Source: Salinimonas chungwhensis DSM 16280
GTDB taxonomy: Bacteria > Pseudomonadota > Gammaproteobacteria > Enterobacterales > Alteromonadaceae
NCBI RefSeq assembly: GCF_000378185.1
Contig: NZ_KB899377.1
Coordinates: 248,001-312,000 of the forward strand
DNA: 64,000 bases
Direction: 5' to 3'
Both the position numbers and the translations under genes were made by a program. Positions 43,758-52,279 of this stretch are shown here, piece after piece; the stretch's first letter is position 1; every line of letters starts with the position of its first letter. The notes below the pieces were generated by a model. That model was not told where the DNA came from and did no database searches. It worked only from the letters and a program-made list of their open reading frames with translations.

Positions 43758-44330
43758 CTAGCTAATCCACTTTTCAGTGACTTCAATAACCCGCTTGGCG
43801 TATGCTTTTGCGGTTTCCAAGTCACCTTTAGGCGGCGCTTCATCGGCATCTGAATCAACCGGCGATTGTGCCATCAGCCCGATAAACCCGCCAACATAAT
43901 TGATATCATCGCGGCTGGCATCTTTGGTATTGGACGGTTTCATGCCCATGTTTGCCCACAACATACCGTGCTGGCCTGCCAGTGTGACGAAATAATGCAA
44001 GGTGGAATGTTTGTCGCCATTCATAGAGCCTGAATTGGTAAAGCCAGCGGCAACTTTGTTTCGCCATTTATCCTCAAACCAGCGTTCACTGGTAGCATCA
44101 GCAAATTTTTTGAATTGCCAGGATGCCATACCCATGTAGGTTGGCGAGCCGAAAACAATGGCATCGGCATCATCAAGTACCGACCACTGCCCGTCTGTGA
44201 TGTCGCCATTCTCGTCAATTTCGATTAATGTGCTTTGAGTTTTAGCGTTTTCTTCAAGTTCTGCGAAAAATGCCTCTGCCAATCTTTTGGTATGGCCATA
44301 GCCGCTGTGAAATACCACTGCAATTTTCAT
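43758..44330 (-). CDS. Flavodoxin-family NAD(P)H:quinone oxidoreductase (WrbA-like)
   Basis: 190 aa, flavodoxin fold binding FMN. The phosphate loop is VVFHSGYGHTKRLAEAF, and the isoalloxazine loops are FGSPTYMGMASWQFK and FTNSGSMNGDKHSTL, like WrbA-type quinone reductases. Two-electron reduction of quinones protects against oxidative stress. Single gene with an AGGAG site before the ATG at 44330. Confidence 0.85.
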   Translation of the reverse strand: MKIAVVFHSGYGHTKRLAEAFFAELEENAKTQSTLIEIDENGDITDGQWSVLDDADAIVFGSPTYMGMASWQFKKFADATSERWFEDKWRNKVAAGFTNSGSMNGDKHSTLHYFVTLAGQHGMLWANMGMKPSNTKDASRDDINYVGGFIGLMAQSPVDSDADEAPPKGDLETAKAYAKRVIEVTEKWIS

Positions 44331-44423
44331 AATCTCTCCTGAGTTTCAAGGTATTGATACCTACTTACGAAAGTTGGTTACAAAAAGTGCTGTTGAGCGA
44401 ATCTAGCGAAGGGGTTCATACAA

Positions 44424-44452
44424 AAAAACCGCGCAGTAGCGCGGTTTTTTTG
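44424..44452. terminator. Bidirectional terminator between gpmA and the flavodoxin gene
   Basis: AACCGCGC and GCGCGGTT form an 8-bp stem with an AGTA loop, with seven A before and seven T after. It lies 17 bases past the gpmA stop on the minus strand and works in both orientations. Confidence 0.9.
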
Positions 44453-44468
44453 GGCTATCATCCAGGCT

Positions 44469-45215
44469 TTATTTTGATTTGCCCTGATTAGCCACAGAGT
44501 TAACCATTTTTTTGATTTCTTCCGGATCGCCAAGGTACTCTTTCGAGATAGGCTTCATATCTTCGTCCAGCTCATAAACCAGTGGAACGCCCGTTGGAAT
44601 ATTCAGTTCCAGCACTTCTTCTTCGCTCATACCGTCCAGATATTTCACGAGTGCACGTAAACTGTTCCCATGCGCAGCAATAATAATGCGCTTACCATCC
44701 TGAATACTGGGCCGAATAACATCGTGCCAGTAGGGAAGGACCCGTTCGATGGTTAATTTAAGGCTCTCGGCACGTGGCAGGATGGCAGGGTCGATGTGTC
44801 TGTATCGACGGTCATGACCTGGAAAATGCTCGCTATCGGTTTCCACAGACGGGGGCGGCACATCAAAACTGCGACGCCACATTTTTACCTGCTCTTCACC
44901 ATGCTTCTCAGCAGTTTCTGCTTTGTCCAGCCCGGTGAGCGCGCCGTAATGACGCTCATTCAGCCGCCAGTGGCGTTCAACTGGCAGATAGTGCTGCCCC
45001 ATCTCTTCCAGTGATAGATTAAGGGTTTTAATAGCGCGCAACAGAACAGATGTATACGCTAAATCGAATTCAAAGCCGGCGTCCTGGAGCAATTTACCCG
45101 CATTGATTGCCTGAGCGACACCGGTTTCAGTCAGGTCGACGTCATGCCATCCGGTGAAGCGATTTTCAAGATTCCATTGGCTTTCGCCGTGGCGAATAAG
45201 TACCAGTTTATACAT
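44469..45215 (-). CDS. gpmA: 2,3-bisphosphoglycerate-dependent phosphoglycerate mutase
   Basis: 248 aa, the usual length. The phospho-histidine motif [20 protein letters not shown] is at the N-terminus; [18 protein letters not shown] and [18 protein letters not shown] supply the other active-site residues. It interconverts 3- and 2-phosphoglycerate in glycolysis and gluconeogenesis. Single gene with its own terminator. Confidence 0.97.
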   Translation of the reverse strand: MYKLVLIRHGESQWNLENRFTGWHDVDLTETGVAQAINAGKLLQDAGFEFDLAYTSVLLRAIKTLNLSLEEMGQHYLPVERHWRLNERHYGALTGLDKAETAEKHGEEQVKMWRRSFDVPPPSVETDSEHFPGHDRRYRHIDPAILPRAESLKLTIERVLPYWHDVIRPSIQDGKRIIIAAHGNSLRALVKYLDGMSEEEVLELNIPTGVPLVYELDEDMKPISKEYLGDPEEIKKMVNSVANQGKSK

Positions 45216-45484
45216 AAAAAAATTACCCTTTGAGGCTAAGTTTGATTCAAAATATGCGCTGCATGTTAGCCAACAGCCAGCCTGACCACTTTCATCAGGC
45301 TATCATCTATCATAGCAGCCAAAAAATCTAGCCAGACCACGCCCATAAATGACTGGCACGAGTTGTGCAACATGCTCTTGTGAATCAGGACAAAGTGACA
45401 TCTACCGGCGCGCTGGCTTTATACATCATTAATAATGCGCTTGCTCCACTTAGACGTTACGCATACTTAGAAGCAGAGGTTGTT

Positions 45485-45643
45485 ATGTGTTTTAGATATA
45501 CATTAAGTCAGTCACAAGTGCGCAAGCCACAGGCTCCTGCACAAGATGATCACGCTATGAAAGCAACCAAACGTTATCATTATAAGCCACGTGGTTCACG
45601 CTCTTCTGTGCTTACTAATAAACCACGTAAAATCAAGCATTAA
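45485..45643 (+). CDS. Small basic 52-aa protein, unknown
   Basis: 52 aa from an ATG with GAGG six bases upstream; the open frame begins 40 codons earlier but without a site. The protein is strongly basic (about a quarter Lys, Arg and His) with a disordered look, e.g. KRYHYKPRGSRSSVLTNKP. No family is recognised; it could bind nucleic acid or ribosomes. It converges on the hydrolase gene, and both share a hairpin. Confidence 0.55.
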   Translation: MCFRYTLSQSQVRKPQAPAQDDHAMKATKRYHYKPRGSRSSVLTNKPRKIKH

Positions 45644-45653
45644 AGCTGGTCAG

Positions 45654-45683
45654 ATTACAATCCTCTAGTCAGAGGATTGTAAT
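45654..45683. terminator. 13-bp convergent terminator
   Basis: ATTACAATCCTCT and AGAGGATTGTAAT form a perfect 13-bp stem with an AGTC loop. It lies 11 bases past the small basic gene and overlaps the stop of the minus-strand hydrolase. T-runs are short. Confidence 0.7.
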
Positions 45684-46711
45684 TCAGTTGCTTGCTGTGT
45701 CTTTCTCACTATAGCTTCGAGAAACGGCGATTTGAAACGGTCAAAATCTTCGATATGGGGCAGATGCCCCAGGCCTTCAAGCTCAACCACCGTGACTGCC
45801 TGATTGCGTTGTTTAATTTGTTGGCCGAGCTTATCGTAACGACCCAACTCCCGTTCGATACCTGATTTTTTAAGGTCCCTGCCTGGCGCGGTGCGATCTC
45901 TGGTTCCCAGAATTAGTGTCACCGGGAGATCGAGGTATTTAAATTCCTCAATCACAGGCTGGGTAAGAAGCATATCGTAAGTTAGCGCACTTACTTTGGC
46001 CAAAATGGGCCAGTCCGGGCCCTGCACCCAGCCGATCAGAAATTCGGCATGTTCTGCATAACGCTCATTCCACTTTCCATCGTAATAATTTTTCTTCTGG
46101 TAGTTAACAATGTCTTCCGGCATCTTTTTCAACTCACTGCGGTAAGTTGTATTAACATCCGGATAATTTTCGTAAATCAGATAATTTTCCAGACCAATGG
46201 GGTTTACCAGAACCAGGCGCTGCGCAGTTTTACCGTACATGAGAGAAAAACGCGTGGCCAGCATGCCTCCCATTGAATGGCCCACAACAATAGTTTTATT
46301 GATATTGAGCTTATCGAGTAAGGTTTTGGTGTTGTTTGCCAGAGCAGCAAAACTATACTGATAGTCGGTGGGCTTATCTGATTTACCAAAGCCGATCTGG
46401 TCGGGCATCAAGACGCCGTAGCCCTGGTCACTCAGCCAGTTCGCCGTGGTTTGCCAGTAGGCGCCGTTAAAGTTTTTGCCGTGAAAAAGCGTAACAACCG
46501 GAAAATCATCTTTTGGCGGTAAATACATGTACGCCATACTCAGATCATTGCCCTGGCTCGAAATGGTGACCCTGTGAACCTCGAAAGGGTAGGGCTTACC
46601 GGTTAACGTGGCGTCATACTTAAGCTGCTCGTAGTCATCAACGTTGGTACGTTGGGCGTGCGTTGCAAGCGTAAAAAATAAGGCAAGCAACATAATCGGC
46701 CATGCTTTCAT
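45665..46711 (-). CDS. Exported alpha/beta hydrolase
   Basis: 348 aa with a signal peptide at about 1-19 (MLLALFFTLATHA) and an alpha/beta hydrolase fold. The oxyanion region is VTLFHGKNFNGAYW, the nucleophile elbow is VVGHSMGGMLA (Ser), the acid lies in LILGTRDRTAPG and the His in EGLGHLPHIEDFD. It resembles epoxide hydrolase or haloalkane dehalogenase type proteins; the substrate is unknown. The start at 46711 has GGGA six bases upstream; the frame is open 20 codons earlier. Confidence 0.88.
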   Translation of the reverse strand: MKAWPIMLLALFFTLATHAQRTNVDDYEQLKYDATLTGKPYPFEVHRVTISSQGNDLSMAYMYLPPKDDFPVVTLFHGKNFNGAYWQTTANWLSDQGYGVLMPDQIGFGKSDKPTDYQYSFAALANNTKTLLDKLNINKTIVVGHSMGGMLATRFSLMYGKTAQRLVLVNPIGLENYLIYENYPDVNTTYRSELKKMPEDIVNYQKKNYYDGKWNERYAEHAEFLIGWVQGPDWPILAKVSALTYDMLLTQPVIEEFKYLDLPVTLILGTRDRTAPGRDLKKSGIERELGRYDKLGQQIKQRNQAVTVVELEGLGHLPHIEDFDRFKSPFLEAIVRKTQQATELQSSD

Positions 46712-46880
46712 TTTGTTTCCCTGGCGCTGTATAGTAATCCCTTTATACCGAAACGTCGGCGCACGGTTCAATCGGCTGTTTTTTTACTCTGTATTCTGAC
46801 CGCGAAAAAACGGTCTGCAATGGTCCCAGGTCGGTATGGCCGGCGCCCCGCCGACGTAATTATTATTTTAAGGATGCTCT

Positions 46881-47501
46881 ATGTCGCACGATTATCATTA
46901 CTATGAACCTCAAAATGGCCATGGGCTTGCGCACGACCCTTTTAATGCCATTATTGCGCCTCGTCCCATCGGCTGGATTTCAAGTCAGGATAACGACGGA
47001 CAGGTAAACCTTGCGCCTTACAGCTTTTTCAATGCCTTTAACTATGTCCCTCCTATCATTGGCTTTGCCAGTGTGGGCTATAAAGATACTGTTCGCAATA
47101 TAGAGCAAACCGGCGAGTTCTGCTGGAATCTGGTCAGCGAGCCATTGATGGAAAAAATGAATCAAACCAGTGCCAGTGTTAGCAGCGATGTTGATGAATT
47201 TTCAGTGGGAAATCTGAAAAAAGCACAGTCGCGCTGTGTGGCCGTACCTCATGTTGCTGATAGCCCGGTTATTATGGAGTGTAAAAAAACGCAGATAGTC
47301 AGGTTAAAAAATAAAGCGCAGGAAGACGTTGATACCTGGATGATATTTGGTGAAGTCGTGGCAGTGCATATTGATAAAACTGTTATCAAAGATGGCGTTT
47401 ACCAAACCGTGGCGGGTAAACCCGTACTGCGCGGTGGCGGCACCGGCGATTATTTTACGATTGATGAAGCGGGCAAACGCATCATGCCACGCCCGGGTTA
47501 G
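46881..47501 (+). CDS. Flavin reductase-like (flavoredoxin) protein
   Basis: 206 aa with the flavin reductase split-barrel domain at about 20-180. Family marks are HDPFNAIIAPRPIGWISSQD, NLAPYSFFNAFNYVPPIIGF and the GEFCWNLVS segment. Proteins of this type bind FMN and may reduce it for a partner monooxygenase or act directly on NAD(P)H. It starts with an AAGGA site and is a single gene. Confidence 0.87.
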   Translation: MSHDYHYYEPQNGHGLAHDPFNAIIAPRPIGWISSQDNDGQVNLAPYSFFNAFNYVPPIIGFASVGYKDTVRNIEQTGEFCWNLVSEPLMEKMNQTSASVSSDVDEFSVGNLKKAQSRCVAVPHVADSPVIMECKKTQIVRLKNKAQEDVDTWMIFGEVVAVHIDKTVIKDGVYQTVAGKPVLRGGGTGDYFTIDEAGKRIMPRPG

Positions 47502-47535
47502 TCGCCAGGCGTCGGTGCGGTGCGGATTATCAAAC

Positions 47536-48003
47536 CTAGGCGGGCCGGTCACGCCTGGGTTTATGAACAGTTCTGACAATATTGATAGAATGCGTGGCCA
47601 GGCGTACCTCCACTAAAAATAGCAACAGCGCGCAGATGAGCAGTAACATAGCCAGTACAAACAATATGATGATAGGCATTTTTAGATCTATTACCAGCAA
47701 TGAACCGGCGAAAAGCAGACCAATTACCAGGCAAATCATCAGCCCTGAAGCGACACAAAAACCGATGGCCCAGTTGGCCGCCCTGACCCGGCTCCACAGA
47801 ACAATGATTTCCTGCTTTGAACGCTCTACCAGCTGTGGGTCCGCCAGTGTCTCAATCTGGCGTTCCGCAATTCTGACACGGTCCGAGATTCGTCCAAGCC
47901 GGCCGGACATGACGCCTAAGAAGCCGGCGATACCAGTCAAAAGAAATACCGGTGCAACAGAAAATTCGATAAGCTGTGACAAACTAGGTATTAAGGTATC
48001 CAT
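47536..48003 (-). CDS. DUF2721 membrane protein
   Basis: 155 aa with three hydrophobic helices: one near 12-32 (SVAPVFLLTGIAGFLGVMSG), and two at about 75-130. Between them lies a charged coiled region with RLGRISDRVRIAERQIETL, the signature of DUF2721. Function unknown. Single gene. Confidence 0.82.
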   Translation of the reverse strand: MDTLIPSLSQLIEFSVAPVFLLTGIAGFLGVMSGRLGRISDRVRIAERQIETLADPQLVERSKQEIIVLWSRVRAANWAIGFCVASGLMICLVIGLLFAGSLLVIDLKMPIIILFVLAMLLLICALLLFLVEVRLATHSINIVRTVHKPRRDRPA

Positions 48004-48229
48004 GGTAATGTCCTTGTGTTCAATTAACTCTGCGGAGGATGCAAATCCCCGGCCTGATTGACAAAAAAATCAATGCAGTGACGATGAGTCATATGACAAT
48101 ATGCTGCTACTCAGCATAAAAACTGATAGTGAACCGCGGTTTGAACCGTATTAACCTTAGCTCTGTCGCGCCAGCCATATGCATTTAACGCAAGTGTAAA
48201 TGGCTGGAACGATTAAAACAGGGTTAATT

Positions 48230-49522
48230 ATGAAACGTATCGTGGTTGTGGGGGGCGGAGCAGGCGGCCTTGAGCTTGTTACCCGGTTGAGCAATTCGCT
48301 GGGCAAATCAGAAAAAGCGGAGGTGGTGTTGGTCGACCGCTCGCGCACGCATGTCTGGAAACCGTTGCTACACGAAGTCGCTGCCGGGGTTATCGATAAG
48401 AACTCAGATGGTGTTGATTACCGGATGCACGCGGTCAAACATCATTACCGCTTTGAACTGGGCGAATTGGTGGACATACACCGGGAGTCCAAAAAAATCC
48501 AGCTGAGTCCTCTGTATGATGAAAAAGGGGTGGAAATCCTTCCCGAGCGAACCATAAGTTACGACTATCTGGTTCTGGCGATGGGGAGTGTTTGTAATGA
48601 TTTCGGGACCCCCGGCGTTAAAGATCATTGCTATACACTTGATTCCCTTGATCAGGCTGAAAAGTTCCATCGTGCACTGCTCAATCAGCTGTTGCGGATT
48701 AATCAGTCAGAAGTCGATAAAACTGCCTTACAGGTGGGTATTGTGGGCGCCGGGGCCACAGGTACCGAACTGGCTGCACAGCTTCATCACATCGCGAATC
48801 TTGCCAAAGCGTATGGCATGCCAGGTATGTCCTCAGACCGGTTGAACGTCACTATTATTGAGGCTGGTCCACGTATTTTACCTGCGCTGCCAGAGAAAAT
48901 TGCTGCCTCTGCAAAACAAGCGTTGCAAAAACTTGGCATTACCCTGCGCGAAGGAACAATGGTCTCAAAAGCTAGTGAGGAGGGCTTCATTACCAGTGAG
49001 GATGAGCTCATCAAAGCTGATCTTATGGTCTGGTCGGCAGGGGTTAAGGCGCCGGACTTTTTGGTTGAGATGGATGTATTTGAAACAAATAAGGCTAACC
49101 AAATCCTGGTCAACAAATACCTGCAAAGCACAGTTGATGACCATATTCTGGTAATTGGCGACTGTGCCGGCTTTGAGCAGGACGATGGTTCCTGGGTCCC
49201 GCCACGGGCGCAGTCAGCCCACCAAATGGCCAGTACCGCGGGTGATAATATTATCAATTTACTCAAGGGTAAGTCGCTGGAAACTTTCACCTATAAGGAT
49301 TATGGCTCGCTGGTGCATTTAAGTCGATACAGTACCGTTGGCAGTCTGATGGGCTCACTGTCTAACAGCAGTATGTTTGTTGAGGGGCGGCTGGCAAAAC
49401 TGGTCTATGTCTCATTGTATAACAACCATCAGTTCAGCGTGCATGGCTGGCTCAAAGGTATGATGACTTTATTAAGCCGTAAGGTGAGTAATATTGTCAG
49501 GCCGAAATTCAAACTGCACTAG
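48230..49522 (+). CDS. ndh: Type II NADH dehydrogenase (NDH-2)
   Basis: 430-aa membrane-associated flavoprotein that passes electrons from NADH to quinone without pumping protons. FAD-binding motif: KRIVVVGGGAGGLELVTRL; NADH-binding motif: QVGIVGAGATGTELAAQLHH; third FAD segment: HILVIGDCAGFEQ. The C-terminal helices that anchor the enzyme follow (WLKGMMTLLSRKVSNIV). The ATG at 48230 is the family start; the frame is open ten codons earlier. Single gene. Confidence 0.94.
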   Translation: MKRIVVVGGGAGGLELVTRLSNSLGKSEKAEVVLVDRSRTHVWKPLLHEVAAGVIDKNSDGVDYRMHAVKHHYRFELGELVDIHRESKKIQLSPLYDEKGVEILPERTISYDYLVLAMGSVCNDFGTPGVKDHCYTLDSLDQAEKFHRALLNQLLRINQSEVDKTALQVGIVGAGATGTELAAQLHHIANLAKAYGMPGMSSDRLNVTIIEAGPRILPALPEKIAASAKQALQKLGITLREGTMVSKASEEGFITSEDELIKADLMVWSAGVKAPDFLVEMDVFETNKANQILVNKYLQSTVDDHILVIGDCAGFEQDDGSWVPPRAQSAHQMASTAGDNIINLLKGKSLETFTYKDYGSLVHLSRYSTVGSLMGSLSNSSMFVEGRLAKLVYVSLYNNHQFSVHGWLKGMMTLLSRKVSNIVRPKFKLH

Positions 49523-49669
49523 GCAGTCTAGTTAATATGCACTTCAGCGGCGTTATAGTCTGGAGTGCATTATTCGGCAAACGTGTCGTTTATTGAGACC
49601 AGTGCCAGCTGAAATTTTATTTATCGCCCCTATACTACATTTTACGTCTCAACTGCTAAGGCTCTACTC

Positions 49670-49975
49670 TTGATTAAACACTGGCTCGCCATTGTAAGCT
49701 TACTATTGTTGTTGCCCATAGAGGCCAACGGCACCATAGTATCTGACAGGCAGGTAGTTCAGTGTAAGCCTGAGACCATTGCTGTCATATTGGGTCAGCT
49801 TGCCGCTGAATGTGCCGATGAACAGACAGACATCGATACAGACGTGTTATTTCAGGATGTGACAGCAGATGTTGTTCAACGTTGCTGGAGTCCGGATACC
49901 GCACTTTGCACAGGCTTTTCCCAACCCCGGCATTACACGCTTTCCATTCGGGCCCCCCCTCGTTCATTAGTTTAA
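49670..49975 (+). CDS. Hypothetical exported protein
   Basis: 101 aa from a TTG start; no ATG is available. The first 22 residues form a plausible signal peptide (HWLAIVSLLLLLPIEANG). The mature part has four Cys (VQCKPE, AECADE, RCWSPD, ALCTGF), which suggests two disulfide bonds in the periplasm. No family recognised. No strong ribosome site precedes it, so the call is moderate. Confidence 0.5.
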   Translation: MIKHWLAIVSLLLLLPIEANGTIVSDRQVVQCKPETIAVILGQLAAECADEQTDIDTDVLFQDVTADVVQRCWSPDTALCTGFSQPRHYTLSIRAPPRSLV

Positions 49976-50038
49976 GTTGCGTACAAATTAATGCAGCAAA
50001 TGCTGCTTTTTCTTAAACAATGAATAAGGCATATTCCT

Positions 50039-50599
50039 ATGCACACCCTATCTTTATTTAAAACAGATCCGTCTGACAGACTCGCATGGCCGCATGCTAA
50101 TCAAGCGTTAACACTGGATTCTCCGGCAATGGATATCATTGCTGACTTTAGTATTTATGCTCCTTACCGGATAAGTTCAGCAACCCCTGCGGTAAATATT
50201 CTGCCCCTTTTGAAGCAGTCGCATGTTAGTGCAGCATTAGTGACGGACAGTCACGAAAGGTTTTGTGGGCTCATTACCCCCCAGGATGTTAGCGAAGAAC
50301 GATTGCTACAAATTGTGGGCCGGGGTACCGCACGCGAGGATATATTTGCCGCAGACTGCATGCAGCCACGTGACCAGTTACACAGTGTTGCGTTTGATGA
50401 AGTACAGCGGGCCCGAATAAAGGACGTTGTTGAAACACTTTGCTCCTACGGACACCAGCATTGTTTGGTGACCGATCAGAAAAATCACGAAATCCGCGGC
50501 CTGATCAGTGCTGACGATATTGCTGAATTTTTAAAACTTCAGCTGGATATTCGCAGTCGCCCAACTTTTGCGGAACTGTCCCGCATATTAGCTGCCTGA
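50039..50599 (+). CDS. Two-CBS-domain protein
   Basis: 186 aa with a CBS pair at about 35-180. The first ends in CGLITPQDVSEE and the second in IRGLISADDIAEFLKLQ, the usual closing strand-helix. CBS pairs bind adenosine nucleotides and sense energy state. No effector domain is attached, so it acts alone or with a partner. A GC-rich hairpin follows. Confidence 0.85.
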   Translation: MHTLSLFKTDPSDRLAWPHANQALTLDSPAMDIIADFSIYAPYRISSATPAVNILPLLKQSHVSAALVTDSHERFCGLITPQDVSEERLLQIVGRGTAREDIFAADCMQPRDQLHSVAFDEVQRARIKDVVETLCSYGHQHCLVTDQKNHEIRGLISADDIAEFLKLQLDIRSRPTFAELSRILAA

Positions 50600-50615
50600 G
50601 TAGATAGGTGCACTT

Positions 50616-50642
50616 GTCCGGGTCATTGCGAACGACCCGGAC
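50616..50642 (+). terminator. Hairpin after the CBS gene
   Basis: GTCCGGGTC (50616-50624) pairs with GACCCGGAC (50634-50642) over 9 bp. It lies 17 bases past the CBS gene stop. The T-run is short (ATTTG). Confidence 0.6.
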
Positions 50643-50735
50643 ATTTGCGATAAAATCTATATTTATGGAGCAATTATTGCACAGAAGTAAATGGCTTTAA
50701 GTTTACTGATAAACTGTGACAATAGGAGTGATGGC

Positions 50736-51164
50736 GTGAAGATGGCAAATAACCCACCCGCGGTAGTAATGAAAGCTTTTACCTGGGCGTACGAAGAACT
50801 GGGCCTTAGCGTCCACGAGGCGGCTCAGTTGATGGGCGTATCTGAAAATGCATTACGTCAGACATCATTTGTCGGATTTGAGAGCACATCCAATGAAAGC
50901 GAGATGCAAATAGCGTTTATCCGCATGTACCATTTACTCTATGCTATGTCAGATGGGGATACTGCGCAGATGGTCAGCTGGTTTAATCGGCCCAATCCGC
51001 ACTTGGGTGCTATTCCTAAAGAAACTTGTCATAACCTTGCCGGCATTAATTATATTAGTGATTACCTGCAATCCGAACAAAAAGAAAAACCGGTATCACC
51101 GCCCTCATTTATGCTTCCTGGACAGCCGCGCAAAGCGGGCAAACGACTTAACTACCGACGTTAA
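50736..51164 (+). CDS. Orphan Xre/MbcA/ParS antitoxin-like protein
   Basis: 142 aa from a GTG with AGGAG seven bases upstream. Residues about 5-55 look like a helix-turn-helix (ELGLSVHEAAQLMGVSENAL), and about 75-120 resemble the toxin-binding C-terminal domain of MbcA/ParS/Xre antitoxins (MVSWFNRPNPHLGAIPKE). In complete systems a RES-domain toxin gene follows; here 1.1 kb of non-coding DNA follows. It could be a solitary regulator or a leftover antitoxin. The family call rests on the tryptophan/RPNPHLG motif. Confidence 0.65.
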   Translation: MKMANNPPAVVMKAFTWAYEELGLSVHEAAQLMGVSENALRQTSFVGFESTSNESEMQIAFIRMYHLLYAMSDGDTAQMVSWFNRPNPHLGAIPKETCHNLAGINYISDYLQSEQKEKPVSPPSFMLPGQPRKAGKRLNYRR

Positions 51165-51823
51165 TCTGCTGTAATCGTTACTTATTTGGAGACCTTTTAC
51201 TTGGTCGCGTCTTTGTCATTTTAATCCCATGACAATAGGACACTTGACCTTGTCCCAGCCGCCCATTAAACCATAAGGCTCGATAATTATCTGGCGGAAT
51301 GTCTGAATGCGTCAGACTATCCATTCGCCCAATATAAAGCGAACAAAATAAGCTTGATTGTCACTCAGTACGCTCCCTTTCGCTTCATTTTTCCATCATT
51401 GTGCAGAATTGCATCAAAACAGCTGCGAACCAACGCTTTTACCGCGCTATTCGGACATCATTCATACATAACTGCTCGCCATCAGCTTTGATCATAGTGA
51501 GAAGTTATTACTCGAAAAACCGCGATGAGTCTGATAATGAGATTATCTGTTCGGATTAATTGGGTAAATATAAAATCTTGCGACACGGCGCGTTGTGAGA
51601 TTGTTGCGGATGATATGTAATATCCTGCCAGAGGAGCATTGTTAATGGCGGGAATAACCAAAATATTACTCTGGCAAAGCTAGTCTTCATATATGTGGTC
51701 ACACCTGTCAGTCCTATGCTTAGCGTAAATGATTTGTCTGATTAGTGTGCAGGTGTTGCCTTGCAGCAACAATGTATAGTGAAATTTGTGTGATGTGGTA
51801 AATAGAGGCTTTTTCGCAGACAT
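51165..51823. other. Long intergenic stretch, no gene seen
   Basis: About 660 bases between the Xre-like gene and the small RNA candidate. There are short inverted pairs (TCTGAATGCGTCAGA near 51302) but no supported frame, no tRNA and no strong hairpin with a T-run. Confidence 0.45.
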
Positions 51824-51949
51824 AAAAAAACCGAGGCTTGGAGGACCTCGGTTAACGATTTGGAATACACATGGTTATCGCTTTGGATAGAGATGGGATA
51901 CCGAAGCGATGAAACGAATATAGCAATACGCTTAAATAACATCGCTCTT
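51824..51949 (-). ncRNA. Candidate small RNA (about 125 nt)
   Basis: Read on the minus strand, a promoter-like pair lies just upstream (TTGAGT, 17 bp, TATATG). The predicted transcript then has a hairpin ATCGCTT...AAGCGAT (51876-51910 region) and a final hairpin CCGAGG...CCTCGG (51831-51851) followed by seven T, a rho-independent terminator with no gene in front of it. No credible reading frame lies between promoter and terminator. This is the usual layout of an intergenic trans-acting sRNA. Confidence 0.55.
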
Positions 51950-51955
51950 AATTTT

Positions 51956-51984
51956 CATATAAAGGTATTCATTTTAATACTCAA
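51956..51984 (-). promoter_or_regulatory. Promoter-like pair for the small RNA candidate
   Basis: On the minus strand TTGAGT (51979-51984) and TATATG (51956-51961) are 17 bases apart, in AT-rich DNA. Each hexamer deviates from consensus, so the call depends on the terminator downstream. Confidence 0.4.
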
Positions 51985-52279
51985 ATATTTCGTTAAATCT
52001 GGTATTAATCATTCTCGCCTCAATCGGGCCTGCATACAGGCTGTCAGGGCCTTTGAGATTAAGGCATCCGCTCTGCTATTATAAAGGATATAGTGCGAAG
52101 GCCAGCATACATAGCTACAATAAGCAGGCACCAAAACGTCAAAATTGAAATTATAGTGTTTCATCTTACTTTTCCATCCGGAGCGGAAATGCTAACCGGT
52201 CCAGATGGCTCGGATAGATGTTAAATGGATTACCCCTTCCGGGTTGATGAAGTGAGGCCCGGACAATAGAGAATGTTCT

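Noticed and set aside
51742..51942. 66-aa minus-strand frame in the gap before the GAF-EAL gene
   Set aside because: It runs straight through the rho-independent terminator at 51824-51851 on the same strand, so it would not be transcribed whole.
52085..52279. Possible c-di-GMP riboswitch before the GAF-EAL gene
   Set aside because: The leader lacks the conserved GEMM-I core and tetraloop-receptor sequences; no convincing fold was found.
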